Shown here: piece after piece, positions 8,043 to 18,029 of the stretch | Layout of the letters: each line of letters opens with the position of its first letter | Position numbering within the stretch: the stretch's first letter is position 1 | DNA from: Ferrimonas lipolytica | GTDB taxonomy: Bacteria; Pseudomonadota; Gammaproteobacteria; Enterobacterales; Shewanellaceae | NCBI RefSeq assembly: GCF_012295575.1 | Contig: NZ_CP051180.1 | Coordinates: 2,108,001 to 2,172,000 of the forward strand | Reading direction: 5' to 3' | Length of the DNA: 64,000 nt | Made by a program: the position numbers and the translations under genes | Notes under the pieces: generated by a model | What the model was told of the DNA's origin: nothing | Seen by the model: the letters and a program-made list of their open reading frames with translations, nothing else | The model's database searches: none

Positions 8043-10340
8043 CTAAAGTGGAGTTTGTTGCCGCAATAGTGCCTCAAACTCTTCTGCTGGCAATGGTTTG
8101 CTATAGAGGTAACCTTGTCCGAATTGGCACTGATGTTTGGTAAGAAAATCCGCTTGCCACTGCGCTTCAATACCTTCAGCAACGACTTTAAGATCCAGTG
8201 CCGCGGCCATAGCCAGAATCGCTTTAACCAGCGCCTGATCTGGCTCATTGTGTTCCATATGTTGTAAAAACGAGCGGTCAATTTTGAGCTTATTGAAGGA
8301 GAAACGCTGCAGATAACTAAGCGCCGAATAACCGGTACCAAAGTCATCAATCGATAGTTGTGGCCCCAACGCTTGCAGTTGTTGCAGTGTCTGCCGCAGC
8401 TCGCCGCTTTCACTGATAAGCAAGCTTTCAGTCACTTCAATATCCAATCGTTTTGGGTCTAAGCCAGTACTACTTAGGATTCGCTCAATCTTCATCAGCA
8501 GTGGTTCGCATTGACGAAATTGGACACTAGAGAAATTAACCGCAACGCTGATTGGCGCAATCGATTGCCATGCCTGAGCGTTAATACATGCTTGTCGGAG
8601 AGCTTGTTCACCCAGTTGGTTAATCACTCCGGTACGTTCAGCCAACGGAATAAACTCCGTTGGTGAAACGAAACCTAGCTCAGCGTCATGCCAGCGCATC
8701 AAGGCCTCTACTGCAATGATCTTACCGCTTGCCAGTTCAACTATGGGTTGGTAATGAAGTTCCAGCTCATTGTTGTTAAGTGCTTTGCGTAAGCGGCTAT
8801 CCATTAACAGCTTTCGCTGAACTCCATGGCTCATGCTGCTATCAAAGAAACGGTAACCATTACGGCCACTATCTTTAACCTGATGCAACGCTGAGTCGGC
8901 ATGTTGAACCACGGTTTCTGCGGTATGGCCATTGCAGGGGTAACTGGCAATGCCGATGCTCGCGGTGACGAAAAATTCTGTTCCGTCCACAACAAATGGT
9001 TGTTCAAATACTGACAGGATCTCGCTAGCGCACGCCCCAGCGACATCCCTACTCTCTATACAAGGAGAGATAATCACAAACTCATCACCACCAAAACGGG
9101 CTACGGTTTCTTCTTTACGCATCAACCCTTGCAGACGTTCGCTGGTTTGCTTGAGTACCTCATCGCCAATGAAGTGCCCTTTAGAGTCATTGATCTGTTT
9201 GAAATGATCGATGTCCACCAATATCACCATGATGGAATTTTTACTCGCATCCCATTGATTAATCAGCTGTTGCAGTAACTCTTGTGCACAGGTTCGGTTC
9301 GCTAAACCTGTCATCGCATCGTGATTGGCTTGATAGACCAGCTGTTGCTCCGACTCAACACGTCGTGCTACTTCTACCGAAAGTTGGTTGTTGCGTACCG
9401 CTAATTCATGCTGCTGCCGCTCGGACAAGTCGATCTCAGTTCGCAGAACAATGTTGGAGTTATTGATTTTGATCAGATAGAAAAAGCCACCTAAAACCGG
9501 AAAGGCCAGCAATGAAATTGCAGCGATAAACCACGATGAAGTAAACAGATCATGTTGAGATATAGGTTCAAATATCCCAATAATTGAGTAATCAGTATCA
9601 CCAACTTTGCTACTGATGCTCACATTGCTAGCGGCGTTTTCAGCGAACTGCTTAACGAACGAGTTCCAGCCAACGACACGACCGCTACCCGTCTGCAAGG
9701 CGAGGAAACTGCCGTAGTTTTCATGCTCCTGAGCCGCTAGCCCTTGAATAATTACCTCATTGTTAATATCGGCTATCAACAACGCTACCGCTTTATCAAA
9801 GTGATAAACCTTTTGGACCAAACGCAGTTCCGCCCCAAGGCCCTTCTGAACCGAATACAATTTGTGGCCTTCTTTGCCGTATAACAGCTTAGCAAAAGGG
9901 ATGTAACTCAGATCTGAGGGTTGACTTGGATGGCTATCAATAATGACCTGCTGATCAAACGATACCAACTGCAGTCGCTTATATTTGCAGGCATCACCGA
10001 CACGTTTATCCGCTAACGTTTTGCTAAAAAGTAGGTCAACATTGAATAGGCTCGCCCCCAACCCATACTCCATCGACATACCCGAGGCCCGGTTAGCAAA
10101 GAAGCTCTGCACACTTTTATCGGCAGCGAGATGGGCAAGTTCCTCCTTATTGACCATGTAGTTGCCGTACAAATTACGACTGTAGTTGTTCACCTTTAGG
10201 TGCAACTCATTCAACTGCGCTTCCTTCAATCGATTTTGTCCGATATGGGTAAGCCCAAGCAGGATCAATAGATAGGCGATCAATAATATACCGGCCGACG
10301 TAATCGCAATCTGATTTTTTCTGAAATTAAAGATGCTCAT
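8043..10340 (-). CDS. membrane GGDEF-EAL cyclic-di-GMP protein
   Basis: 765 residues. A membrane span at ~11-31 and a second near 270-290 enclose a ~240-residue periplasmic sensor region of no obvious named fold. The cytoplasmic part has a GGDEF domain with the intact motif RFGGDEF (near 417). It is followed by an EAL domain with VEALMRW (near 546), NFSSVQFRQ, and IDDFGTGYSALSYL. Both catalytic motifs look complete, so it could make, degrade or switch between the two activities. The RxxD product-inhibition site before GGDEF is not canonical (RKEE). It starts 8 bases after the stop of a periplasmic solute-binding protein gene, suggesting that the bound ligand controls this enzyme. Confidence 0.93.
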   Translation of the reverse strand: MSIFNFRKNQIAITSAGILLIAYLLILLGLTHIGQNRLKEAQLNELHLKVNNYSRNLYGNYMVNKEELAHLAADKSVQSFFANRASGMSMEYGLGASLFNVDLLFSKTLADKRVGDACKYKRLQLVSFDQQVIIDSHPSQPSDLSYIPFAKLLYGKEGHKLYSVQKGLGAELRLVQKVYHFDKAVALLIADINNEVIIQGLAAQEHENYGSFLALQTGSGRVVGWNSFVKQFAENAASNVSISSKVGDTDYSIIGIFEPISQHDLFTSSWFIAAISLLAFPVLGGFFYLIKINNSNIVLRTEIDLSERQQHELAVRNNQLSVEVARRVESEQQLVYQANHDAMTGLANRTCAQELLQQLINQWDASKNSIMVILVDIDHFKQINDSKGHFIGDEVLKQTSERLQGLMRKEETVARFGGDEFVIISPCIESRDVAGACASEILSVFEQPFVVDGTEFFVTASIGIASYPCNGHTAETVVQHADSALHQVKDSGRNGYRFFDSSMSHGVQRKLLMDSRLRKALNNNELELHYQPIVELASGKIIAVEALMRWHDAELGFVSPTEFIPLAERTGVINQLGEQALRQACINAQAWQSIAPISVAVNFSSVQFRQCEPLLMKIERILSSTGLDPKRLDIEVTESLLISESGELRQTLQQLQALGPQLSIDDFGTGYSALSYLQRFSFNKLKIDRSFLQHMEHNEPDQALVKAILAMAAALDLKVVAEGIEAQWQADFLTKHQCQFGQGYLYSKPLPAEEFEALLRQQTPL

Positions 10341-10348
10341 TACCTAAA

Positions 10349-11275
10349 TTAACTGGCGCCGTTCTTAAGAAAGTAGTCACTATAGAAATAAAACACTGAG
10401 GGGTAATGTTTCTTTACCAGTTGATGAAAACTGCCATCAGCTCTGATCTTGGCTAGATATTGATTGAAGGCATGGCGCAATTTAGGTGAATTTTTACGAA
10501 ATCCCATCGCCATCTCTTGCTCCAATGAGATTGGCCCCACGACCTTGATCTCTCCCGGCCACTTTTCTAAGGCAACTAAGGTATCTGCAACGTCTAACAA
10601 GGTGGTTTCAGCATCATTATTCATAATCGCCGGTACCATCTCGTTCAGTTTGCGCTGTTTAACCGGCAAGATAACGTTGGCACCGGTTGCATCAAGGTCA
10701 TACAGATCAGGGTCTAGACATGACTGACGCATAGCCAATACGTCTTTGTTTTGCAGTAATGCTTTTACTGCGCTTACGTCAGTCACGATTGAACCCGACG
10801 GTTGCACCGGTTGTAGATCGGAGTCGGCTCGCGCCACCAACCACACTGCCGAAGGGAAATAGGAATCGGAATAATCCAACACACCGTAGCGCCAGTCGAG
10901 AACAGTTAGGCCATTGGCGATAACGTCTCCTTCAATCACCACATTGGCCCCCCGTGACAGTTTACCGCCAACAAACAACGCCTCTTGTCCCGTTAGTTTG
11001 CCAAAAGCGTTCTGCCAGGTAGCGTTAACATAGTGATAATCGATACCAAGATGTGCCGCAAAGCCTTTCATAAGCTCCACATCAAGGCCTTCTAATATTT
11101 GTTGTGAGTCATCATCGTAATATGAAACAAAATTGGCATATGGAATGCCGATATGTCGCAACTGTCCAGCTTCGATAATCTCATCAAGATCGCGCGCGTG
11201 GGTATTAATAGTGCCCATAAACAACACGCCGACCAAAAAACGTACCAAATAGTGATGGGTAAATATAGTTTTCAT
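10349..11275 (-). CDS. family-3 periplasmic solute-binding protein (no ABC transporter adjacent)
   Basis: 308 residues with a Sec signal peptide (mature protein begins near ARDLDEIIEAG). It has the SBP_bac_3 pattern: a start strand LRHIGIPYANFVSY, LEGLDVELMKGFAAHLGI, a hinge, and a C-terminal stretch LRHAFNQYLAKIRADGSFHQLVKKHY. Such proteins bind amino acids or similar small solutes. No permease or ATPase gene lies nearby. Instead the gene is followed after 8 bases by a GGDEF-EAL gene, so it is better read as the ligand sensor of a signalling pair than as a transporter subunit. The ligand is not identifiable. Confidence 0.85.
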   Translation of the reverse strand: MKTIFTHHYLVRFLVGVLFMGTINTHARDLDEIIEAGQLRHIGIPYANFVSYYDDDSQQILEGLDVELMKGFAAHLGIDYHYVNATWQNAFGKLTGQEALFVGGKLSRGANVVIEGDVIANGLTVLDWRYGVLDYSDSYFPSAVWLVARADSDLQPVQPSGSIVTDVSAVKALLQNKDVLAMRQSCLDPDLYDLDATGANVILPVKQRKLNEMVPAIMNNDAETTLLDVADTLVALEKWPGEIKVVGPISLEQEMAMGFRKNSPKLRHAFNQYLAKIRADGSFHQLVKKHYPSVFYFYSDYFLKNGAS

Positions 11276-11572
11276 TATGTCATCAATATGTAAATAACAT
11301 TGCCTTTATGGCTATGTCGTAGAGCTGTATTGGCTGAATAGTTATCTAATTTTGTTGCCAATAGTTACGTTGGTGCCGTTAGTGTATGTGCGAACAAAAC
11401 ACTGTCATAGAAACTTTTTTATTATTTTATGAGTTTGATTCAAAGGGATTTTATTGCCGTGCTCTATGTCGCAAAAATTTATTACGCAAACCGGAACTCA
11501 GTGTTCTCTGGGGAACAGTGACAATAAGAGATGCCACCGGCTGCGGTGGCATCTCACAGACAAACTCTGCCT
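11276..11572. other. intergenic region with a MITE-end remnant and a terminator
   Basis: Upstream region of the binding-protein gene. At about 11310-11333 the sequence GGCTATGTCGTAGAGCTGTA closely resembles the left end of MITE copy A, but the rest of the element is missing. A terminator hairpin lies at 11528-11555. I see nothing else in it that I can support. Confidence 0.45.
11528..11555 (-). terminator. intrinsic terminator of the aminotransferase gene
   Basis: 12-bp GC-rich stem GAGATGCCACCG with a four-base loop, located 18 bases beyond the stop codon on the minus strand. The following T-tract is short. Confidence 0.65.
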
Positions 11573-12982
11573 TTAGCTCATTTCGTCAAATAATTCTCGC
11601 ATTGCTCTCACTAAGCCACGAACATCATCTTCACTATGGAATAAATGGGTGGAAATCCGCAGTGCGTAAGTTTTAACGTTATCCGCCTTAGCGAAATAGA
11701 AGTCCGTTGTGCGAACAATATAGCCGTACTCTTCGCGCAAGCGATCTCTAAACAATTTGAGCGTATCGCCATCAGCTTGATCGTTAAACGGGTTAACGGT
11801 GGTTAAACCACTGCTTAGCTCAAGCTGCTTTGGTGAGTAGATGTATGCATCTGGGAAGCTCTGCTCTAACTCACTCTTACAAAGGGTACTCAGATGCAGA
11901 ACCCGCTCCTCAATCACGTCACGGCCTATCTCATCCCACATCACACAGGAGTCAACCAGCGCCTGTTTTGCTGGATAGTGATCGTTACCAACATACTGCA
12001 TAGTATCAGCAGCATTCATACCGTAGTGCGCGAGTGAAGAGTTGATGTAGGAGAACGGATTAGCACGCTCTGGCCAATATTCGCTGATACGACTGCAGTT
12101 ATCGCGAACATACAGAATGCCAGTCGCTCCCGGGCCACACTGCCATTTATGGCCAGCACCAACATAGAAGTCACAATCCATGTCGTGGAAATCCAGATCT
12201 AACATGCCAATGCCGTGGGCGCCATCAACCAAGGTTGGGATCTGGTTTGGTACCGCAACCTCGTTACAAATACGCTTCGCTGGTAAGGTCGTACCTGTCT
12301 TGTAAGTAATATGAGAGAAGGTGATTAACTTAACGCGGTCACCATACTCAGCTACGGCATCAGCAAATAGCTGAACAAATTGATCTTCAGTTATCTCGTT
12401 ACGGCCGTTGTACACTGGGATATCCAACTCAACCACTTCAACATCATAACGCTGAGCAATAACGTGCAATGGTGACAGTGCGGCAATGTGCTCATGGTGA
12501 GTAGTAAGCACCACATCACCAGCTTCAAACTGCAAACCGTGAATAACACTGCACATGCCGTCGGTAGTGTTACGGCTTAATACAATTTCGTGAGTCTCAG
12601 CACCAAAACCACCAGCAACGGTTTCAACCATAGCTTCCATGTGCGGCCAAGGGCCAAACATATCCAACATATCGTACGGGTGTTTAGCAACAATCAAATT
12701 GTTGTCAGTGAAGGTTTCCAACACATCACGAGGCATTGAACCGGTAGAGCCGACATTCATGTAAGTGGTACGTTTATCTAAAACGAACTCTTTAGCAATC
12801 TGCTTCCAATATTTTTCGTTTGGTTTTGACGGTTTATGCGGTTTGTGGGGTTTATGCGATTTAGCCTGTACAGAACCACTAAATGCCAACGCCCCTACCG
12901 AAGCCAAAGCGGCACCAGTGGATGATTTCAAAAAGTTACGGCGGGCAAGCAAGGTATTTGAGCTGTCTTGTGTTGCAGTCAT
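11573..12982 (-). CDS. Tat-exported aminotransferase class V (isopenicillin-N-epimerase-like)
   Basis: 469 residues. The N-terminus has a twin-arginine signal (ARRNFLKS at residues 13-20, then a hydrophobic run ending SGSVQA), so the protein is folded with its cofactor and exported by Tat. A short KPHKPHKPSKP repeat forms a basic linker after the cleavage site. The body is a fold-type I PLP enzyme: SRNTTDGMCSVIHGL, a TTHHEHIAAL segment, VDGAHGIGMLDLD with the cofactor Asp, and the Schiff-base Lys in GAGHKWQCGPG (near residue 277). The family includes isopenicillin-N epimerases and cysteine desulfurase-like enzymes. The true substrate in the periplasm is unknown. It is a single gene with its own terminator. 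Confidence 0.88.
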   Translation of the reverse strand: MTATQDSSNTLLARRNFLKSSTGAALASVGALAFSGSVQAKSHKPHKPHKPSKPNEKYWKQIAKEFVLDKRTTYMNVGSTGSMPRDVLETFTDNNLIVAKHPYDMLDMFGPWPHMEAMVETVAGGFGAETHEIVLSRNTTDGMCSVIHGLQFEAGDVVLTTHHEHIAALSPLHVIAQRYDVEVVELDIPVYNGRNEITEDQFVQLFADAVAEYGDRVKLITFSHITYKTGTTLPAKRICNEVAVPNQIPTLVDGAHGIGMLDLDFHDMDCDFYVGAGHKWQCGPGATGILYVRDNCSRISEYWPERANPFSYINSSLAHYGMNAADTMQYVGNDHYPAKQALVDSCVMWDEIGRDVIEERVLHLSTLCKSELEQSFPDAYIYSPKQLELSSGLTTVNPFNDQADGDTLKLFRDRLREEYGYIVRTTDFYFAKADNVKTYALRISTHLFHSEDDVRGLVRAMRELFDEMS

Positions 12983-13172
12983 CTTTCATGTCCTTAAAAG
13001 AGAAATGCGCCAATATTGATCGAGTTATTAGCTTAATTTGGCGAACAACGACTTTAAGCATTAACGACTACCATTCGCACCCCATTAAGCCCATAACCAT
13101 GACCGACCTCTAAAAACCAGCAGCTACCACCAAAAATAATTGCCTGTTGCCAAACAACAGGGCAGGCAAGCA

Positions 13173-13199
13173 AAAACGCCACTGAAATAGTGGCGTTTT
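13173..13199 (-). terminator. intrinsic terminator downstream of hemH
   Basis: Perfect 11-bp stem AAAACGCCACT/AGTGGCGTTTT around GAAAT, 29 bases past the hemH stop. The A/T tracts would allow it to work in both directions. Confidence 0.75.
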
Positions 13200-13227
13200 A
13201 ATTAAGAGCAATGGTTAGTAAAGCGGG

Positions 13228-14241
13228 CTAACTGCCGTTCCAATTACCGGCATTGAGGGTAACGAGTTGCGCCATCATCTCAATATGATCGCTATTGTCG
13301 TTAAGGCAAGGCACAAAGTTATAGGACTCACCGCCAGCATCGAGAAACTCTTTTTTACCTTCAATCGCTAACTCTTCTAACGTTTCCAAGCAATCCACGG
13401 AAAACGCTGGAGAGATAATGTCGATTTTGGTGGTGCCCTGCTTCGGCAATGCTTCAAGGGTTTCATCGGTATAGGGTTGTAACCATGGCTCCTTGCCAAA
13501 CCGAGATTGGAAACACAGCAGCCATTGTTCTGCAGATAGCCCTAATGCGCTAGCGAGTGCCTTAGCGGTCGCCTCACAGTGGTCACGGTAGAGATCGCCT
13601 TCAGTGATGTATCGTTCTGGCACACCGTGGAATGACATCAATAGCTTTTGGCCTCGACCATGCTCAGCCCAGTGGCTTTCAACGCTAGTTTTAAGCGCAT
13701 CGATGTAGCTTGGTTCTAGGTGATAATCGCGGATCAGTCGATACTCTGGCAACGCCCGTTGCTTAGCAAAAATCTTCGCTAAGCCATCAACCACCGCACC
13801 GGTGGTTGAGCAGGAGTATTGCGGGAACAACGGCAAAATAACCACTTTATCAACCCCTGCTTGCTTCAGCTTGTCTAAGCCTTCAGCCATGCCTGGTTTA
13901 CAGTAGGTCATGCCCAGTTGTACTGGGATATCAGTGCCAGTTTGTTGTTTCAGCTTGGCGGCTAGGGCATCGCGCTGCGCCATGCTTATCACTTTCAGCG
14001 GTGAGCCCTGCTCACTCCATATCGATTGATACGCCTTAGCGACTCGCTTCGGTCGAGTATTCAAGATGATGCCGTGCAAAATTGGCTTCCATTGCCAGCG
14101 GGGCAGATCCACTACTCGCGGGTCGCCTAAAAAATCTTTTAGAAAACAACGTACGCATTCTGGCGTCGGTTTACAGGGAGTGCCGAGATTTACCAGCAGC
14201 ACACCATAGCTAGGCTTTGTCATTCTTTTCAACACTTCCAT
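13228..14241 (-). CDS. hemH: ferrochelatase
   Basis: Inserts Fe2+ into protoporphyrin IX at the last step of heme synthesis. It is about 337 residues, with VLLVNLGTP at the N-terminus, the metal-site motif LLMSFHGVP (His), CFQSRFGKEPWLQPYTDE and SPAFSVDCLETLEEL. All are standard for the family. The longest frame starts MEVLKRMTKPS. An internal ATG at 14223, six codons in, gives the more usual N-terminus (MTKPSYGVLLVN) and may be the real start. It follows adk on the same strand after a spacer with a probable terminator, so it may be transcribed separately. Confidence 0.95.
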   Translation of the reverse strand: MEVLKRMTKPSYGVLLVNLGTPCKPTPECVRCFLKDFLGDPRVVDLPRWQWKPILHGIILNTRPKRVAKAYQSIWSEQGSPLKVISMAQRDALAAKLKQQTGTDIPVQLGMTYCKPGMAEGLDKLKQAGVDKVVILPLFPQYSCSTTGAVVDGLAKIFAKQRALPEYRLIRDYHLEPSYIDALKTSVESHWAEHGRGQKLLMSFHGVPERYITEGDLYRDHCEATAKALASALGLSAEQWLLCFQSRFGKEPWLQPYTDETLEALPKQGTTKIDIISPAFSVDCLETLEELAIEGKKEFLDAGGESYNFVPCLNDNSDHIEMMAQLVTLNAGNWNGS

Positions 14242-14281
14242 TCGAGAAACTGCGACAAGACTAGCACCAGTTCAAATAACA

Positions 14282-14308
14282 AAAAAGCCCGCCGAAGCGA
14301 GCTTTTGA
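14282..14308 (-). terminator. probable terminator after adk
   Basis: Imperfect hairpin AAAAGCCCGC-CGAA-GCGAGCTTTT with A- and T-tracts in the adk-hemH spacer. The stem carries a mismatch or bulge, so termination may be partial. Confidence 0.5.
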
Positions 14309-14332
14309 TTTCAACCAGTATTGCTGTTGGCT

Positions 14333-15022
<690 letters not shown>

Positions 15023-15093
15023 TCACAGGCGACCGTAATAGTGAAGACCAAAGCCATCACACTTTGGTCATAGATCCATCAATTGCATCAATT

Positions 15094-15942
15094 TTAATAC
15101 AATAAACCATAGAATTTGCGACGATAGCTACTGGCCACCGGATCGGCGCTACCCAACGCGTTAACGATATCTAAAAAGGTTTTACGCATATCGCCGTCAG
15201 CGGCATCTAAACGCATGCGCAAAACATCAAACAGTTGCGCCAACGCTTCCTCATTTCGACCCGCTTGATGCAGTGCCTTGCCAAGCTCCACAATCAAGCT
15301 GTGGTTGTCTGGTTCAGCGGCTAACTGTTGCTGCAAATTACGGATCTCAGGGGTATCGGCTGACTCTTTCAACAACGACAACTGCGACATCAACCCAGTG
15401 TAGCGGCTGTCTTGATCTTCCAACTTGACCAAGGCCAATAAAGTTTCGGCTTCTTCAGTTTTTTTCAAGCCGAGCAGCGCCTGCGCCAAGCTCAGCAAGG
15501 TGGCACCGTTTTGCTCTGCCGCCAGCGCTTCACGCAGCAACAGTACTGCTTGATCAAACTCCCCCGCATCGAGCAATGGTAACGCCTGCTCAAGCTTTAA
15601 CTGCCATTCTGCAGGCAAGTGTTTAGCTAGCATGGTTTCTACAGCAATTGCCGGTTGCGGCCCGGCAAAGCCATCAACCGGTTGGCCATTGCTCAGCACC
15701 AACACCGTTGGCAAACCTTGAATACGGAAATACTGCGCCAACTCCATCTGGGTATCACAATCGACATTGGCCAGCACCAGATGAGTTGGGTATATTTGCG
15801 CCTGCGCTTGCAGGGCGTTGGTGATCTCGGCACATTCAGGAACCTGCGCAGAGTGGAAGTTCATTACCACTGGACGAGATTTCGAAGCTTCCACTAACTG
15901 CTGAATGTTCTGGGCGTTGGCGTTAAAAATGTTATCTGACAT
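15094..15942 (-). CDS. cnoX: thioredoxin/TPR co-chaperone CnoX (YbbN)
   Basis: About 282 residues. Residues ~1-110 form a thioredoxin fold whose active-site position reads SAQVPEC instead of WCGPC, so it lacks a classic redox CxxC. The rest is TPR-like helical repeats (LLREALAAEQNGATLLSLAQALLG and similar). In E. coli CnoX (YbbN) holds unfolded, oxidised substrates and hands them to GroEL/DnaK. I chose the ATG at 15942 (MSDNIF), preceded by AGAGCCAAG. The longer frame to 15972 runs back into the htpG terminator stem and is unlikely to be translated. It lies directly after htpG, a sensible chaperone neighbourhood. Confidence 0.9.
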   Translation of the reverse strand: MSDNIFNANAQNIQQLVEASKSRPVVMNFHSAQVPECAEITNALQAQAQIYPTHLVLANVDCDTQMELAQYFRIQGLPTVLVLSNGQPVDGFAGPQPAIAVETMLAKHLPAEWQLKLEQALPLLDAGEFDQAVLLLREALAAEQNGATLLSLAQALLGLKKTEEAETLLALVKLEDQDSRYTGLMSQLSLLKESADTPEIRNLQQQLAAEPDNHSLIVELGKALHQAGRNEEALAQLFDVLRMRLDAADGDMRKTFLDIVNALGSADPVASSYRRKFYGLLY

Positions 15943-15961
15943 ATCTTGGCTCTGATAAACA

Positions 15962-15986
15962 AAGCCCCGCACGGTGGCGGGGCTAA
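15962..15986 (-). terminator. intrinsic terminator of htpG
   Basis: GC-rich stem AGCCCCGC/GCGGGGCT with a six-base loop, followed on the minus strand by TTGTTT. It lies 11-35 bases beyond the htpG stop codon and just ahead of the cnoX ribosome site. Some read-through into cnoX is possible. Confidence 0.75.
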
Positions 15987-15996
15987 AAAGGCTGAA

Positions 15997-17898
15997 TTAC
16001 TTACTTAAGTCCAACAACAAGGTGTTCAGCTGAGCGACAAACTCGGATGGGTCTTTCAAGCTACCGCGTTCCGCTAGGGTTGCTTGTGACAACAACAGAT
16101 TAGCCCACTGGTCGAAGCGTGCTTCGTCCTGTTCGTCCGCCAACTTCTGCACCAACGGATGTTCGAGGTTCAGTTCAAACACCGGAGTTTGCTCTGGAGC
16201 TTCTTGCCCCATCGCTTCCATCATCTTCACCATCTGCGACGACATGTCATGCTCGCCGGCAACAATACAAGCAGGAGAGTCAGTCAAACGTTGGGAGATC
16301 TTCACCTCTTTTACCTTGGCGCCCAAGGTGGTTTGGAAACGCTCCAACAGTGGCTTATTCTCTTCCGCCTGCTTGTCTTGCTCAGCTTTCTCTTCGTCGG
16401 ACAGATCATCCAGACCAAGATCACCTTTGGTTACCGATACCAGTTGTTTGCCATCGAACTCCGTCAGGTGCGACACCAACCACTCGTCGATACGCTCAGA
16501 CAGTAGCAGTGTTTCGATTCCCTTCTTCTTCAACAACTCAAGATGTGGGCTGTTCTTAGCGGCATTGTAGCTGTCTGCTACGATGTAGTAGATCTTGTCT
16601 TGGCCTTCCTTCATGCGTTCGATGTACTGAGTTAAGCCCACAGTCTCGGCAGAGGAATCGTTATGAGTAGAAGCAAAGCGTAACAGCTTGGCGATCTTCT
16701 CTTTATTAGCCATATCTTCCGCTGGTCCCTCTTTCAGAGCATTACCAAACTGGCTCCAGAAGGTGTTGTACTTGTCTTCGTCTTTCGCCAGCTTATCCAG
16801 CATCCCCAGTACACGCTTGGTCAGTGCAGTACGCAGTGATTGGGTTACTTTGTTGTCTTGCAACAGCTCACGGGATACGTTCAGTGGCAGATCGTTAGAG
16901 TCGATCAGGCCCTTCACGAAACGAAGATACTGCGGCAAAAACTGCTCTGCTTCATCCATGATGAATACACGCTGCACGTACAGCTTCAAGCCATGCTTGT
17001 TGTCGCGGTTCCACATGTCGAATGGAGCCTTAGCTGGGATGTACAACAACGAGGTGTACTCCTGCTTACCTTCGACCTTATTATGCGACCAGCTCAGCGC
17101 GTCTTCCCAATCATGCGAAACGTGCTTATAGAATTCTTGGTACTGCTCATCGCTGATGTCAGATTTAGACTGAGTCCACAGCGCAGTTGCCTTGTTAACC
17201 GATTCCCACTTACCTTCGGTCGCGGGGATGGTTTCACCCTCTTGTTCACGCTCTGCTTCGCCCTCTTGCCACATCTCTACTGGAATGGAGATATGATCGG
17301 AGTATTTAGATACGATCGCTTTTAGGCGGTAATCATCGAGGTACTCTTGCTCATCTTCGTTAAGGTGAAGAATGATGTCGGTACCTCGGCCAGCTTTTTC
17401 AATCTCAGCAGTAGTGAATTGACCTTCGCCATTAGACTCCCACTGGACCGCTTGAGCTTCACCGGCAGCTCGGGTGTTTACAGTTACCTTGTCAGCCACA
17501 ATAAAGGCTGAGTAGAAACCAACACCGAATTGCCCAATCAGCTGTGAATCTTTAGCTGCGTCACCGGACAGGTGTGAGAAAAACTCAGCAGTGCCGGATT
17601 TTGCGATGGTACCCAAATGGTTGATCACGTCATCTTTGGTCATGCCGATGCCGTTATCAGAGATGGTCAGAGTGCCCGCGTCTTTGTCTACTGACAAACG
17701 CACACGTAACTCACCGTCACCTTGGTAAAGATCGGCATTAGACAGCGCCTTGTAACGCAATTTATCCGCTGCATCAGCGGCGTTGGATACCAGCTCACGC
17801 AGGAAGATCTCTTTATTGGAATACAGTGAGTGGGTTACTAGCTTCAGTAGCTGGGCAACTTCTGTCTGAAAACCGTGGGTTTCTTGCTGCACGGACAT
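15997..17898 (-). CDS. htpG: Hsp90-family chaperone HtpG
   Basis: 633 residues, the normal bacterial Hsp90 length. The N-terminal GHKL ATPase domain has [11 protein letters not shown], the ATP-site motif [12 protein letters not shown], and [11 protein letters not shown]. The middle domain has [25 protein letters not shown] and the conserved Arg region NVSRELLQ. The C-terminal dimerisation domain completes the protein. It refolds or holds client proteins in the cytosol. A strong AGGAGA ribosome site precedes the ATG. A near-consensus sigma-32 promoter lies about 45-70 bases upstream, so it should be heat induced. Confidence 0.98.
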   Translation of the reverse strand: MSVQQETHGFQTEVAQLLKLVTHSLYSNKEIFLRELVSNAADAADKLRYKALSNADLYQGDGELRVRLSVDKDAGTLTISDNGIGMTKDDVINHLGTIAKSGTAEFFSHLSGDAAKDSQLIGQFGVGFYSAFIVADKVTVNTRAAGEAQAVQWESNGEGQFTTAEIEKAGRGTDIILHLNEDEQEYLDDYRLKAIVSKYSDHISIPVEMWQEGEAEREQEGETIPATEGKWESVNKATALWTQSKSDISDEQYQEFYKHVSHDWEDALSWSHNKVEGKQEYTSLLYIPAKAPFDMWNRDNKHGLKLYVQRVFIMDEAEQFLPQYLRFVKGLIDSNDLPLNVSRELLQDNKVTQSLRTALTKRVLGMLDKLAKDEDKYNTFWSQFGNALKEGPAEDMANKEKIAKLLRFASTHNDSSAETVGLTQYIERMKEGQDKIYYIVADSYNAAKNSPHLELLKKKGIETLLLSERIDEWLVSHLTEFDGKQLVSVTKGDLGLDDLSDEEKAEQDKQAEENKPLLERFQTTLGAKVKEVKISQRLTDSPACIVAGEHDMSSQMVKMMEAMGQEAPEQTPVFELNLEHPLVQKLADEQDEARFDQWANLLLSQATLAERGSLKDPSEFVAQLNTLLLDLSK

Positions 17899-17942
17899 GG
17901 GTTTCTCCTGAAAAACATACGCAAAATAATGTGTCTCAACAG

Positions 17943-17970
17943 AGATGGGGACAGCATTTTATTTTTCAAC
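17943..17970 (-). promoter_or_regulatory. sigma-32 (heat shock) promoter of htpG
   Basis: Minus strand: GTTGAAA (-35, 17964-17970), a 13-base spacer, then CCCCATCT (-10, 17943-17950). The known sigma-32 consensus is CTTGAAA-N11-16-CCCCATNT, so only one base differs. The spacing equals that of the lon promoter in this window. Confidence 0.8.
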
Positions 17971-18029
17971 AGTTATCACAAGAATTAGCTAATTACTGAT
18001 TCCATTAAACGTACGCCAGCTTTAACTAA

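Noticed and set aside
15943-15972. Upstream extension of cnoX (MRGFVYQSQD)
   Set aside because: It is encoded by the stem of the htpG terminator and has no ribosome site; the ATG at 15942 fits better.
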